From Micromonospora halotolerans (lineage in GTDB: Bacteria > Actinomycetota > Actinomycetes > Mycobacteriales > Micromonosporaceae), in assembly GCF_032108445.1 (NCBI RefSeq), contig NZ_CP134876.1, forward strand, positions 3,658,001 through 3,722,000: a DNA stretch of 64,000 nt, read 5' to 3'. Under the pieces are notes generated by a model. That model searched no databases and was not told the origin of the DNA. It was given only the letters and a program-made list of their open reading frames with translations. This document shows positions 1 through 8,552 of the stretch, in pieces (within the stretch, counting starts at the first letter, position 1; every line of letters begins with the position of its first letter). Made by a program: the position numbers and the translations under genes.

Positions 1-1
1 G

Positions 2-3000
2 GACGGCTACGGGCGGTTCATCTCCTGCCTGATCTACCTGCCGCGGGACCGGTTCACCACCCAGAACCGGCTGCGCATGCAGGACATCCTGCTGCGCGAG
101 CTGAACGGCGTCGGGGTGGACTACACCACCCGGGTGACCGAGTCGATGCTGGCCCGGGTGCACTTCATCGTCCGGACCGACCCGAACAACCCGCCCGGCG
201 AGATCGACGCCGACCTGCTCGCCGAGGAGCTGGCCGACGCGACCCGGCTGTGGGACGACGACTACCGGCTGGTGCTGGAGCGCAAGCTCGGCGACGAGCA
301 GGCCAAGCACCTGTTCAGCCGGTACGCCGACGCGTTCCCGGAGGGCTACAAGGACGGGCACACCCCGTACGAGGCCATGAAGGACCTGGCCAAGCTGGAG
401 CTGCTCGAGGAGCCGGGCCAGCTCGAGATGCACCTGTTCCGCAAGCAGCTCGCCCCGCGCACCAACGGCGCCGGCCGGCCCGTCCAGGCCGACGAGACCA
501 TGGACGTCCGGTTCAAGGTCTACCGGTACGGCGAGCCGATGATGCTCTCCGCCGTGCTGCCGGTGCTGCACTCGCTCGGCGTCAAGGTGGTCGACGAGCA
601 CCCGTACGAGGTGGAGCGCGTCGACGGCCGGATCTGGCTCTACGACTTCGGGCTGCAACTGCCGGAGTCGCACCAGGAGCTGGCCGAGGTCCGCCCGCAC
701 GTGGAGAACGCCTTCGCCGCCGCCTGGCGGGGCGAGGCAGAGGTGGACGGCTTCAACGAGCTGGTGCTCCGGGCCGGGCTCACCTGGCGGCAGGTCGTGG
801 TGCTCCGGGCGTACGCGAAGTACCTGCGGCAGGCCGGCGCCGTGTTCTCGCAGGAGTACATGGAGCAGACCTTCATCGCGTACCCGCGGATCGCCACCCT
901 GCTGGTGGACCTCTTCGAGACCCGGTTCCGGCCGGGCGCGTCCACCCTGGACGAGCGCCGCGAGCGCAGCGGCGAGCTGGTCACCGCGATCGGCGAGGCG
1001 CTGGACGACGTGGCCAGCCTCGACCAGGACCGGATCCTGCGCTCGTTCCTGACGTTGATCCAGGCCACCCTGCGCACCAGCTTCTACCAGCGGCCGGTCG
1101 GCGGGCGGCCCAAGCCGTACGTCGCGTTCAAGCTGGACCCGCAGGCGATCCCGGAGCTCCCGGCGCCGCGACCCAAGTTCGAGATCTTCGTCTACTCGCC
1201 CCGGTTCGAGGGCGTGCACCTGCGGTTCGGGCCGGTGGCCCGGGGCGGCCTGCGCTGGTCCGACCGGCGTGAGGACTTCCGCACCGAGGTGCTCGGCCTG
1301 GTCAAGGCGCAGATGGTGAAGAACGCCGTGATCGTGCCGGTGGGCGCCAAGGGCGGCTTCGTGCTCAAGCAGAAGCCGGGCGACCGGGACGAGGCGGTGG
1401 CCTGCTACAAGGAGTTCGTCGGCGCGCTGCTCGACGTCACCGACAACATCTCCAGCGGCCGGATCGTGCCGCCGGAGGACGTGGTCCGGCACGACGCCGA
1501 CGACCCGTACCTGGTGGTGGCGGCGGACAAGGGCACCGCGACGTTCTCCGACATCGCCAACGAGATCTCCGCCGCGCACAACTTCTGGCTGGGCGACGCG
1601 TTCGCCTCCGGCGGTTCGGCCGGCTACGACCACAAGAAGATGGGCATCACGGCCCGGGGCGCCTGGGAGTCGGTGAAGCGGCACTTCCGGGAGCTGGGGC
1701 ACGACACCCAGACCCAGGACTTCACGGTGGTCGGTGTCGGCGACATGTCCGGCGACGTGTTCGGCAACGGGATGCTGCTCTCGAAGCACATCCGGCTGCT
1801 GGCCGCCTTCGACCACCGGCACATCTTCCTCGACCCGGATCCGGACGCGGCCACCTCGTGGGACGAGCGGAAGCGGCTGTTCGACCTGCCCCGGTCGTCC
1901 TGGGAGGACTACAACACCGAGCTGATCTCGGCGGGCGGCGGGATCTACCCGCGTACCGCCAAGTCGGTGCCGGTCTCGCCGCAGGTGCGCGCGGTGCTCG
2001 GCCTCGACGACGACGTCACGCAGCTCAGCCCGCAGGAGCTGATGAAGGCGATCCTCACCGCGCCGGTGGACCTGTTCTGGAACGGCGGCATCGGCACCTA
2101 CGTGAAGGCGTCGACGCAGACCAACGCCGAGGTCGGCGACAAGTCCAACGACGCCATCCGGGTGGATGGCAAGGGCCTGCGCTGCCGGGTGGTCGGTGAG
2201 GGCGGCAACCTGGGCTTCACCCAGCACGGCCGGATCGAGTACGCGGCGGCCGGCGGCCGGATCTACACCGACTTCATCGACAACGCGGCCGGGGTGGACT
2301 GCTCCGACCACGAGGTGAACATCAAGATCCTGCTCAACACGGCGGTGGCCGACGGCGTGCTCGACACGCCGCACCGCGACGAGCTGCTGGCCCAGATGAC
2401 CGACGAGGTCGCCGAGCTGGTGCTGCGAGACAACTACGACCAGGCCCGGGCGCTGAACAACGCCCAGGCCCAGGCCGCCTCGCTGCTCCCGGTGCACCGC
2501 CGGATGATCAACGAGCTGGAGCGGGCCGGTCAGCTGGACCGGGCACTGGAGGCGCTGCCGCCGGACGAGGAACTGGCGGTGCGCGGCGAGACCGGGTTGA
2601 CCGCGCCGGAGTTCGCGGTGCTGCTGGCGTACGTGAAGATCGTGCTGGAGCGGGAGATCGTCGCCGAGGGGCTGGCGGACGAGGAGTGGACGACCGACGT
2701 CCTGGTCAACTACTTCCCGACCCCGCTGCGGGAGCGGTTCGCCGATCGGATGGGCCAGCACCGGCTGCGCCGGGACATCGTCACCACGGTCCTGGTCAAC
2801 GAGGCGATCAACCGGGGCGGCATCACGTTCGTCTTCCGGGTGGTCGAAGAGACGGCCGCCTCGGCGGCGGACGTGCTGCGGGCGTACGTGGTGGTCCGTG
2901 AGGTGTTCGGGCTGCGCGAGCTGTGGGACGCGGTCGAGGCGCTGGACAACAAGGTCTCGCCGGACCTGCAGACCAGCGTCTACCTGGACACCCGGCGGCT

Positions 3001-3628
3001 GCTCGACCGCGCGGTGCGCTGGCTGGTCACGAACCGGCGCTCGCCGATCGACGTGCCGGGGGAGATCGCCCGCCTGCGCGACGGGGTGGCCCGGCTCCTG
3101 CCGGGCCTGGAGAACCTCTTCTACGGCACCGAGCGGGAGGCGATCGCCGCCCACATCGACTCGCTGATGGGCAAGGGGCTGCCCCGCGACCTGGCCGAGC
3201 AGGCGACCCGGCTGATGTACAGCTTCGGCCTGCTCGACGTGGTGGAGACCGCCCGGTCGACCGGCCGGGACGTGGGCGAGGTGGCCTCGGTCTACTTCGT
3301 CCTCTCCGACCGGTTCCGGGTGGACGCCCTGCTGTCGAAGATCTCCCTGCTGCCGCGGGAGGACCGCTGGCAGACCCTGGCCCGGATGGCGTTGCGCTAC
3401 GACCTGTACGCCGCGCTGGCCGCGCTCACCGCGGAGGTCCTCGGCTCCACCCCGGACAGCCTCCCGCCGGTCGAGCGGGTGCAGGAGTGGGAGCAGGCGA
3501 ACGCCACCTCGATCCACCGGGCGCACCGGGCGATGGGGGAGTTCGACGAGTCCCGGGCCGACCTGTCCGCCCTGTCGGTGCTGCTGCGGCAGATCCGTAC
3601 CCTGGTGCGGACCTCGGCGGCGGCCTGA
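2..3628 (+). CDS. gdh: NAD-specific glutamate dehydrogenase, large type (5' end outside window)
   Basis: Oxidatively deaminates glutamate to 2-oxoglutarate with NAD in the cytoplasm. The reading frame is open from base 2 and the residues before the first ATG (77) match the family motif around PRDRFTT, so the gene is cut by the window edge; about 1208 codons of a protein usually near 1600 residues are present. The catalytic half shows GGLRWSDRREDFRTEVLGLV, the lysine motif VGAKGGF, the nucleotide-binding stretch VGVGDMSGDVFGNG and GEGGNLGFTQHGRIEYA. The C-terminal helical region follows and ends at TGA 3626-3628. It faces the sortase gene tail-to-tail across a set of strong hairpins. Identity is secure; the physiological direction (glutamate catabolism) is inferred from the family. 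Confidence 0.97.
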   Translation, partial: DGYGRFISCLIYLPRDRFTTQNRLRMQDILLRELNGVGVDYTTRVTESMLARVHFIVRTDPNNPPGEIDADLLAEELADATRLWDDDYRLVLERKLGDEQAKHLFSRYADAFPEGYKDGHTPYEAMKDLAKLELLEEPGQLEMHLFRKQLAPRTNGAGRPVQADETMDVRFKVYRYGEPMMLSAVLPVLHSLGVKVVDEHPYEVERVDGRIWLYDFGLQLPESHQELAEVRPHVENAFAAAWRGEAEVDGFNELVLRAGLTWRQVVVLRAYAKYLRQAGAVFSQEYMEQTFIAYPRIATLLVDLFETRFRPGASTLDERRERSGELVTAIGEALDDVASLDQDRILRSFLTLIQATLRTSFYQRPVGGRPKPYVAFKLDPQAIPELPAPRPKFEIFVYSPRFEGVHLRFGPVARGGLRWSDRREDFRTEVLGLVKAQMVKNAVIVPVGAKGGFVLKQKPGDRDEAVACYKEFVGALLDVTDNISSGRIVPPEDVVRHDADDPYLVVAADKGTATFSDIANEISAAHNFWLGDAFASGGSAGYDHKKMGITARGAWESVKRHFRELGHDTQTQDFTVVGVGDMSGDVFGNGMLLSKHIRLLAAFDHRHIFLDPDPDAATSWDERKRLFDLPRSSWEDYNTELISAGGGIYPRTAKSVPVSPQVRAVLGLDDDVTQLSPQELMKAILTAPVDLFWNGGIGTYVKASTQTNAEVGDKSNDAIRVDGKGLRCRVVGEGGNLGFTQHGRIEYAAAGGRIYTDFIDNAAGVDCSDHEVNIKILLNTAVADGVLDTPHRDELLAQMTDEVAELVLRDNYDQARALNNAQAQAASLLPVHRRMINELERAGQLDRALEALPPDEELAVRGETGLTAPEFAVLLAYVKIVLEREIVAEGLADEEWTTDVLVNYFPTPLRERFADRMGQHRLRRDIVTTVLVNEAINRGGITFVFRVVEETAASAADVLRAYVVVREVFGLRELWDAVEALDNKVSPDLQTSVYLDTRRLLDRAVRWLVTNRRSPIDVPGEIARLRDGVARLLPGLENLFYGTEREAIAAHIDSLMGKGLPRDLAEQATRLMYSFGLLDVVETARSTGRDVGEVASVYFVLSDRFRVDALLSKISLLPREDRWQTLARMALRYDLYAALAALTAEVLGSTPDSLPPVERVQEWEQANATSIHRAHRAMGEFDESRADLSALSVLLRQIRTLVRTSAAA

Positions 3629-3643
3629 CGCGGCACGCACGTC

Positions 3644-3687
3644 GGGCGCGGCCCGGTGGTCGGGTAACCGACCAGCGGGCCGCGCCC
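3644..3687. terminator. 20-bp hairpin between convergent gdh and sortase genes
   Basis: Two 20-nt arms (3644-3663 and 3668-3687) pair with a single mismatch around a GTAA loop. There is no T-tract on either side. The position between two convergent stop codons fits a bidirectional terminator. Confidence 0.75.
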
Positions 3688-3790
3688 ATTCGCGGCGCCC
3701 ACCTCGGCCAAGCGGGTCGGGTGACCGACCACCGGGCCGCGCCCATTCGCGGCGGAACAGGTCGGGTGACCGACCACCGGGCCGCGCCGC
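3658..3790 (+). repeat. Three direct copies of a hairpin-forming repeat
   Basis: GGTCGGGTRACCGACC followed by ASCGGGCCGCGCC occurs at 3658, 3715 and 3760. Copies 1 and 2 continue into CATTCGCGGCG. Each copy carries its own small inverted repeat (GGTCGG/CCGACC). The first copy is the right half of the large terminator hairpin, so the array looks like partial tandem duplication of a terminator arm. Confidence 0.8.
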
Positions 3791-3791
3791 C

Positions 3792-4553
3792 TCACGACAG
3801 GCTGGCGAAGGCGATGACGTTGTCGACGTAGCTGCGGCTGCTCTCGTCGAACGCCCCCCCGCAGGTGACCACCCGCAGGCCGGGCTCGTCGGACGGGCCG
3901 TAGACCAGTTCGGTGGGGAAGGCCGCCTTCGGGTACGACCTCACCTCGGTCACCGTGAACGTGGCGGCCGAGCCGTCCTCTCGGGCGATCGAAATGGTGT
4001 CGCCTTTCTGGAGCGCGCCGAGGTTGAAGAAGACGGCCGGCCCGAGCTTGGCCGAGTCGACGTGGCCGACGATCACCGAGTTGCCGGCCTCACCGGGGCT
4101 GGGCCCAGGGGAGTACCAGCCCGCCTTCATGGCCTGCTCCAGCGGGGGCACCTGGACCGTGCCGTCCGGGTTCAGGCCGAGGGTCATGATCTCGGCGTGC
4201 ACGCCGATCCGGGGGATCGAGATGGACGTCGGGGTCGAGCGGGGCAGTCCGGCAGGGGTGAGGTCCGGGTGCGGCGCCACCGCGGAGTCGTCGTCGGCGG
4301 ACGCCTGGTCGGCGGTTTCCGTGCCGATGCCGCCGGTGGGGCCCGGGATGGTGGTCGGCGACGGGGACGGATCGGCGGGCTGGGCCTGGGCGAGCGGCTG
4401 GGGCGGGCGGGCTGGCGGCACGGTCCGCACCGATGCCCCGATCATGCCGGCGCCCACCATGGCGAGCAGGACGACGACAGCGGCGCCGGCGGCGCGCCAC
4501 GGTTTCCCGTGACGGCCGCCGGCCCGTGTCGCCGTCCGGTCAGACGAGGTCAT
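3792..4553 (-). CDS. Class F sortase
   Basis: A membrane-anchored cysteine transpeptidase expected to attach surface proteins to the cell wall. The 253-residue protein has an N-terminal cytoplasmic tail, one membrane segment at about 23-41, a Pro/Ser/Thr-rich stalk to about 105, and then the sortase barrel. The catalytic triad is visible as His164 (VGHVD), Cys231 (VTCGG) and Arg240 (SSRSYVDN). Its ATG (4551-4553) lies inside the 3' end of the upstream surface-protein gene, overlapping it by 14 nt, so the two are probably translationally coupled and the neighbour is the likely substrate. Class F rather than E is judged from the compact TCGG...RSY spacing; this is family knowledge, not a search result. 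Confidence 0.9.
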   Translation of the reverse strand: MTSSDRTATRAGGRHGKPWRAAGAAVVVLLAMVGAGMIGASVRTVPPARPPQPLAQAQPADPSPSPTTIPGPTGGIGTETADQASADDDSAVAPHPDLTPAGLPRSTPTSISIPRIGVHAEIMTLGLNPDGTVQVPPLEQAMKAGWYSPGPSPGEAGNSVIVGHVDSAKLGPAVFFNLGALQKGDTISIAREDGSAATFTVTEVRSYPKAAFPTELVYGPSDEPGLRVVTCGGAFDESSRSYVDNVIAFASLS

Positions 4554-5592
4554 CGCCCCGGCGCCGGCGCAGCAGGATCATGCCGCCCAGGGCGGCGGCA
4601 CCGATGACGCCCACCCCGCTGGCGGCCATGTTGCGGTCCAGGCTGGTGGTGGTCATGCCACCGTCACCGCCGTCGACGTGGCCACGCGGCATGCAGTCCT
4701 TGCGGTCCTCGTCCTTGCGGTCGTGGTCCTTCTTGTTGTCGTCCTTGCTGTCCCAGCTCCGGTTGTCCCAGTCCTTGCGGTCCTCGTCCTTGCGGTCGTG
4801 GTCCTTCTGGTCCTCGTCGTGCCGGTCCCGGTCCTTGGCGTCGTGCTCCTTGTTGTCCCGGTCGTTGCGCTCGTCGTCCTTGCGGTTCTCGTCCTTGCGC
4901 TCGTCGTCCTTGCGGTTCTCGTCCTTGCCGTTCTCGTCCTTGCGGTTCTCGTCCTTGCGGTCCTTCTCGTCGCCCGGCTGGTCGGCGACCAGGCCGCCGC
5001 CCTGGCCGTCAGCTCCCGACTGCCAGGACTCGCTGCCCTGCCAGTCCTTGTGCTCTTCGCCCTTGCCGTCGTCGTGCTTGCCGTTCTGGTCCTTGCCGTC
5101 CTGGTAGTCCTTGCCGTCGTCGTGCTTGCCGTTCTGGTCCTTGCCGTCCTGGTAGTCCTTGCCGTCGTCGTGCTTGCCGTTCTGGTCCTTGCCGTCCTGG
5201 TAGTCCTTGCCGTCGTCGTGCTTGCCGTTCTGGTCCTTGCCGTCCTGGTAGTCCTTGCCGTCGTCGTGCTTGCCGTCGTCGTGCTTGCCGTCCTGGTAGT
5301 CCTTGCCGTCGTCGTGCTTGCCGTCCTGGTCCTTGCGGTCGTGGTCCTTGCGGTCCTCGTCCTTGCGGTCGTGGTCCTTGCGGTCCTCGTAGCTGCGGTC
5401 CCAGTCCTTGCGGTCCCAGTTCTTGTGGTCCCAGTCCTCGTGCTCCCCAGAGCAGGTACCGGGAAGGCTGATCTGCGGCTTGGCGACGGCGTTCGCGCTG
5501 GCCGCGTTCGCCGCGCCGGGCGAGAACAGCAGCAGGGACGCGCCGCCGAGAGCGGCACCCGCAACGAGCTTCCCGAGCATCTTCTTAGCCAT
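4540..5592 (-). CDS. Secreted Asp/Lys-rich tandem-repeat surface protein, likely sortase substrate
   Basis: About 350 residues from the ATG at 5592 (MAKKMLGK). An in-frame GTG at 5604 is an equally possible start and has an AAGGGA just upstream. A signal peptide runs to about residue 31 (ending SPGAANAASA). The mature part is almost wholly Asp, Lys, His, Glu, Gln, Asn, Gly and Arg, built of short units such as DRKDHDRKDE and perfect 16-residue repeats of the type KDQNGKHDDGKDYQDG. The C-terminus has a hydrophobic helix (GVGVIGAAALGGMILL) and the basic tail RRRRGDDLV, which is the layout of a cell-wall sorting signal. No LPXTG or LAXTG is present; MAASG just before the helix is the nearest thing. 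The sortase gene overlaps its 3' end. I know no function for it; a disordered charged wall polymer or metal-binding layer is inference. Confidence 0.85.
   Translation of the reverse strand: MAKKMLGKLVAGAALGGASLLLFSPGAANAASANAVAKPQISLPGTCSGEHEDWDHKNWDRKDWDRSYEDRKDHDRKDEDRKDHDRKDQDGKHDDGKDYQDGKHDDGKHDDGKDYQDGKDQNGKHDDGKDYQDGKDQNGKHDDGKDYQDGKDQNGKHDDGKDYQDGKDQNGKHDDGKGEEHKDWQGSESWQSGADGQGGGLVADQPGDEKDRKDENRKDENGKDENRKDDERKDENRKDDERNDRDNKEHDAKDRDRHDEDQKDHDRKDEDRKDWDNRSWDSKDDNKKDHDRKDEDRKDCMPRGHVDGGDGGMTTTSLDRNMAASGVGVIGAAALGGMILLRRRRGDDLV
5053..5330 (-). repeat. 48-bp tandem repeats inside the surface-protein gene
   Basis: A 48-bp unit recurs in perfect register at 5101, 5149, 5197 and 5245, with degenerate partial units on both sides. 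Forty-eight bases equal 16 codons, so copy-number changes keep the frame. The DNA identity is higher than coding constraint requires, which suggests recent slippage or recombination expansion. Confidence 0.9.
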
Positions 5593-6192
5593 GACCTGCG
5601 TCACTCCATCCCTTTTTGTCCTGAGCCCGCCTTCAGTCGAGCTACGACCGACGTTAGACCGATTCATGACTTATACGGGAGAAGATTCGTATTTAGGAGT
5701 TTATAGGCGGTGGGAGCGTTGCGGGTGCTACGCCGCTTTTGTGGCTCGCCGGGCTGGCAAGGCCCGCCTGTGTCGCCCCGGCCGGTGCCGCGTCGCCTGC
5801 GTGCGGCCGTACCCTGGCGTTCGGACTCCACCGGCGTGCCGGCTTCCGGCTTTCGGCGCCACTTTCGGGCGCCGCCTGGGTGTTCGATCCCGGCTGTCCG
5901 GACGGAGCGCATCGAGGCATTGCCATGGAAGCGCTCCCATGCAAGAATCGCTGCACGCGGTTCGGGGAGCCACACCGCGAGCTCAGACGCCGAGGGCAGC
6001 CGGGTCACCGGTCGGCGTCCGACTCCCCGGCCGGTCCCGTGCGGGCCGGTCGCACCACCACCATGACGCCCGTCCGGGTCGGGCACCCCCCGAATACACC
6101 CTGGCGCCGACGGATCCGTCCCCTGGCGGACGCCCGAGCGCCCTTCCACCGGGCCGTACGCGGATCCGGTCTCGCCCAAGGAGATCAGTGGC
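5593..6192. other. 600-bp divergent intergenic region
   Basis: Lies between the surface-protein gene (minus) and the cellulase gene (plus). The part at 5600-5710 is markedly A/T-richer than its surroundings and probably holds the surface-protein promoter; TATAAG on the minus strand near 5670-5680 is a possible -10, without a good -35. The rest holds the CebR-like box at 5926 and a half-site TGGGAGCG at 5711-5718. The long open frames here in several phases show no family features and I do not call a gene. Confidence 0.6.
5926..5939. promoter_or_regulatory. CebR/CelR-type operator upstream of the cellulase gene
   Basis: TGGAAGCGCTCCCA differs by one base from the perfect palindrome TGGGAGCGCTCCCA, the operator of the LacI-family cellulose regulators CebR (Streptomyces) and CelR (Thermobifida). 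It lies about 250 bp before the GH6 start. No cebR gene is in the window, so regulation would be in trans. Confidence 0.75.
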
Positions 6193-7974
6193 ATGAATCT
6201 GTGGAGAAGGCTGTCCGGCCGCAGCCGGGCGCTTGCGCTGACCGGCGCGGGCGTCCTGGTCGCCGGTGGACTGGTGACCCTCCCGGTCACCGCGGCGCAG
6301 GCCACGACGCAGTGCAGCGTGGACTACACCACCAGCGACTGGCCCGGTGGCTTCACCGCCACGGTGAACATCAGGAACCTCGGCGACCCGCTCAGTTCGT
6401 GGAACCTCGGCTTCACGTTCCCGAACAGCAGCCAGAAGGTGCAGCAGGGCTGGTCGGCGAAGTGGTCGCAGAGCGGCCAGAACGTCACCGCCCAGAACGA
6501 GTCCTACAACGGGGCGCTGGGCACCGGCGCCAGCACCAGCATCGGGTTCAACGGCGCCTGGAGCGGCAGCAACCCGAAGCCGACCCAGTTCACGTTGAAC
6601 GGCACGGTCTGCAACGGCGGCACCACCAGCCCGACGCCGACCAGCCCGACCCCGACGCCGACGAGCCCCAGCCCCACGCCGACCAGCCCCAGCCCGACGC
6701 CGACCACGCCGGGCCAGAAGGTCGACAACCCGTACGCCGGGGTGAAGGGGTACGTGAACCCCGAGTGGAAGGCCAAGGCCGAGTCGGTGTCCGGCGGCAA
6801 CCGGGTGTCGAACAACCCGACCGCCGTCTGGCTGGACCGGATCGCCGCCATCGAGGGCACCGACGGCAGCAGCTCCAACGGCTCGATGGGGGTCCGTGAC
6901 CACCTGGACGCCGCGCTCGCCCAGGGCGCCGGCTACATCCAGTTCGTCATCTACAACCTGCCCGGCCGCGACTGCTCCGCGCTCGCCTCGAACGGTGAGC
7001 TGGGCCCCGACGAGCTGCCCCGCTACAAGGCCGAGTACATCGACCCCATCGCCGCGATCCAGGGCGACGCGAAGTACAAGAACCTGCGCATCGTCAACAT
7101 CATCGAGATCGACTCGCTGCCCAACCTGGTGACCAACACCTCGGGCAACGCGGGCGGCACCGCGATGTGCGACACGGTCAAGGCCAACGGCGCGTACGTC
7201 AACGGGGTCGGCTACGCCCTGGCGAAGCTGGGCGCGATCGGCAACGTCTACAACTACATCGACGCCGCGCACCACGGTTGGATCGGCTGGGACAGCAACT
7301 TCGGCCCGGTCGCCGACCAGCTCAAGGCCGCCGCCGTCGCGTCCGGCAGCACCGTCCACAACGTGCACGGCTTCATCGTCAACACCGCCAACTACTCCGC
7401 GCTGAAGGAGCCGTACGTCAAGGTCACCGATTCGGTGAACGGCCAGACCGTGCGGCAGTCCAAGTGGATCGACTGGAACCAGTACGTCGACGAGCTCTCG
7501 TTCGCCCAGGCCTTCCGGCAGAAGCTGGTCTCGGTCGGCTTCGACAGCGGTATCGGCATGCTGATCGACACGTCCCGCAACGGCTGGGGCGGCACCGCCC
7601 GGCCCACCGGTCCGGGCCCGATGACCAGCGTCGACGCCTACGTCGACGGGGGTCGGATCGACCGGCGCTACCACACCGGCAACTGGTGCAACCAGTCCGG
7701 CGCGGGCCTCGGCGAGCGGCCGCGGGCCAACCCGGAGCCGGGCATCGACGCGTACGTCTGGGTGAAGCCCCCGGGTGAGTCGGACGGCTCCAGCACGGCC
7801 ATCCCGAACGACGAGGGCAAGGGCTTCGACCGGATGTGCGACCCGACCTACACCGGAAACGCCCGCAACGGCAACAACCTGTCCGGCGCCCTGCCGAACG
7901 CGCCGATCTCCGGTGCGTGGTTCCCGGCCCAGTTCCAGCAGCTCATGCAGAACGCCTACCCGCCGCTCTCCTGA
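6193..7974 (+). CDS. Secreted cellulase, CBM2 plus GH6 (1,4-beta-cellobiohydrolase/endoglucanase)
   Basis: A 593-residue exported enzyme that cuts beta-1,4 links in cellulose. Order: signal peptide (about 1-36, ending TAAQA), CBM2 cellulose-binding module (about 38-141, with ATTQCSVDY at the start and LNGTVCNGG at the end giving the disulfide cysteines), a Thr/Pro/Ser linker (about 142-178), and a GH6 catalytic domain. GH6 marks are the YNLPGRDCSA aspartate motif, YIDAAHHGWIGW, NVHGFIVNTANY, MLIDTSRNGWGG and the C-terminal WVKPPGESDG. AAGGAG sits 9 nt before the ATG. The CebR-like box upstream suggests induction by cellobiose. Exo- versus endo-action cannot be read with confidence, because it depends on active-site loop length. 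Confidence 0.95.
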   Translation: MNLWRRLSGRSRALALTGAGVLVAGGLVTLPVTAAQATTQCSVDYTTSDWPGGFTATVNIRNLGDPLSSWNLGFTFPNSSQKVQQGWSAKWSQSGQNVTAQNESYNGALGTGASTSIGFNGAWSGSNPKPTQFTLNGTVCNGGTTSPTPTSPTPTPTSPSPTPTSPSPTPTTPGQKVDNPYAGVKGYVNPEWKAKAESVSGGNRVSNNPTAVWLDRIAAIEGTDGSSSNGSMGVRDHLDAALAQGAGYIQFVIYNLPGRDCSALASNGELGPDELPRYKAEYIDPIAAIQGDAKYKNLRIVNIIEIDSLPNLVTNTSGNAGGTAMCDTVKANGAYVNGVGYALAKLGAIGNVYNYIDAAHHGWIGWDSNFGPVADQLKAAAVASGSTVHNVHGFIVNTANYSALKEPYVKVTDSVNGQTVRQSKWIDWNQYVDELSFAQAFRQKLVSVGFDSGIGMLIDTSRNGWGGTARPTGPGPMTSVDAYVDGGRIDRRYHTGNWCNQSGAGLGERPRANPEPGIDAYVWVKPPGESDGSSTAIPNDEGKGFDRMCDPTYTGNARNGNNLSGALPNAPISGAWFPAQFQQLMQNAYPPLS

Positions 7975-8027
7975 TCCGGCGGCCGGCCCACCCGCGGCGG
8001 CGGGAGTGAGGCACCGCCGCGCGGGTT

Positions 8028-8069
8028 CCCCGGGCCCCTGGTCGACCCACGTCGACCAGGGGCCCCGGG
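8028..8069. terminator. Bidirectional hairpin after the cellulase gene
   Basis: Arms 8028-8046 and 8051-8069 pair over at least 15 perfect bases (GTCGACCAGGGGCCC) around a CCAC loop. It sits between the convergent cellulase gene and the 127-residue hypothetical gene. Confidence 0.8.
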
Positions 8070-8072
8070 CGC

Positions 8073-8456
8073 TCAGGGGACCGTGCGCTCGATCGCCGCC
8101 CGGCCCAGCTCGGCCAGGTCGCGGCGGGCCTGCTCCAGGTTCTCCGGGGTGAGGTCCTGACCCCGGGCCGCCACCAGGTCCTCGGGATCCCACGGCTGCT
8201 CGGCACCGGTCCGGATGTTGTCCCCGCCCGCGCCGGTGCCGGTGCCGGTCGCCCCGGTCCCGGCCGCGTACGGGTCACCGAGGATGTCCGGCGAGCCGGT
8301 GTCGGGCACCGCGCCGTCGGGCTCGGTGAAGACGGGATTGTTCGGGTCGGTGCCACCGGTGCGCAGCTGCGGCACCGTGCTGTCGTCGTCCACCGCGGCG
8401 GCCACCTCGGGGGTCTCCTCCAGCGGCCGCTCGCCACCGCGGTCACGATCCGTCAT
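8073..8456 (-). CDS. Hydrophilic hypothetical protein, 127 residues
   Basis: I recognise no family. The protein is acidic, Gly/Thr/Pro-rich and probably disordered for its first 90 residues (for example GTGATGTGTGAGGDN), with a short predicted helix at the end (LEQARRDLAELGRAAIERTV). There is no signal peptide or membrane segment. AGGAGG 8 nt before the ATG fixes the start. It stands alone on the minus strand, upstream of nothing it obviously serves. Small proteins of this composition are frequent in Micromonosporaceae. Confidence 0.75.
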   Translation of the reverse strand: MTDRDRGGERPLEETPEVAAAVDDDSTVPQLRTGGTDPNNPVFTEPDGAVPDTGSPDILGDPYAAGTGATGTGTGAGGDNIRTGAEQPWDPEDLVAARGQDLTPENLEQARRDLAELGRAAIERTVP

Positions 8457-8523
8457 GCTGCTGCCCTCCTGTCCCTTTCCGTGATCCCCACGGCGTACCC
8501 CGTGCGGCCCCGGCCATGCCGAC

Positions 8524-8548
8524 GGCCCCGGGACGGACGCCCGGGGCC
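8524..8548 (-). terminator. Hairpin after the small membrane-protein gene
   Basis: GGCCCCGGG (8524-8532) pairs with CCCGGGGCC (8540-8548) over a 7-nt loop, just downstream of the minus-strand gene ending at 8553. Confidence 0.6.
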
Positions 8549-8552
8549 GCGG

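Noticed and set aside
5053..5330. Regular 48-bp repeats as a possible CRISPR array
   Set aside because: Units are head-to-tail without unique spacers and lie in frame in a coding gene; no cas genes nearby.
4678..5706. Long plus-strand open frame full of Val/Leu/Ala repeats
   Set aside because: It is the mirror of the Asp/Lys repeats; GAC and AAG codons read backwards as GTC and CTT. No ribosome site or sensible protein architecture.
5983..8193. 736-codon minus-strand open frame opposite the cellulase
   Set aside because: Arg/Gly/Val-rich composition, no domains, and the plus-strand GH6 gene is certain. Typical GC-rich antisense frame.
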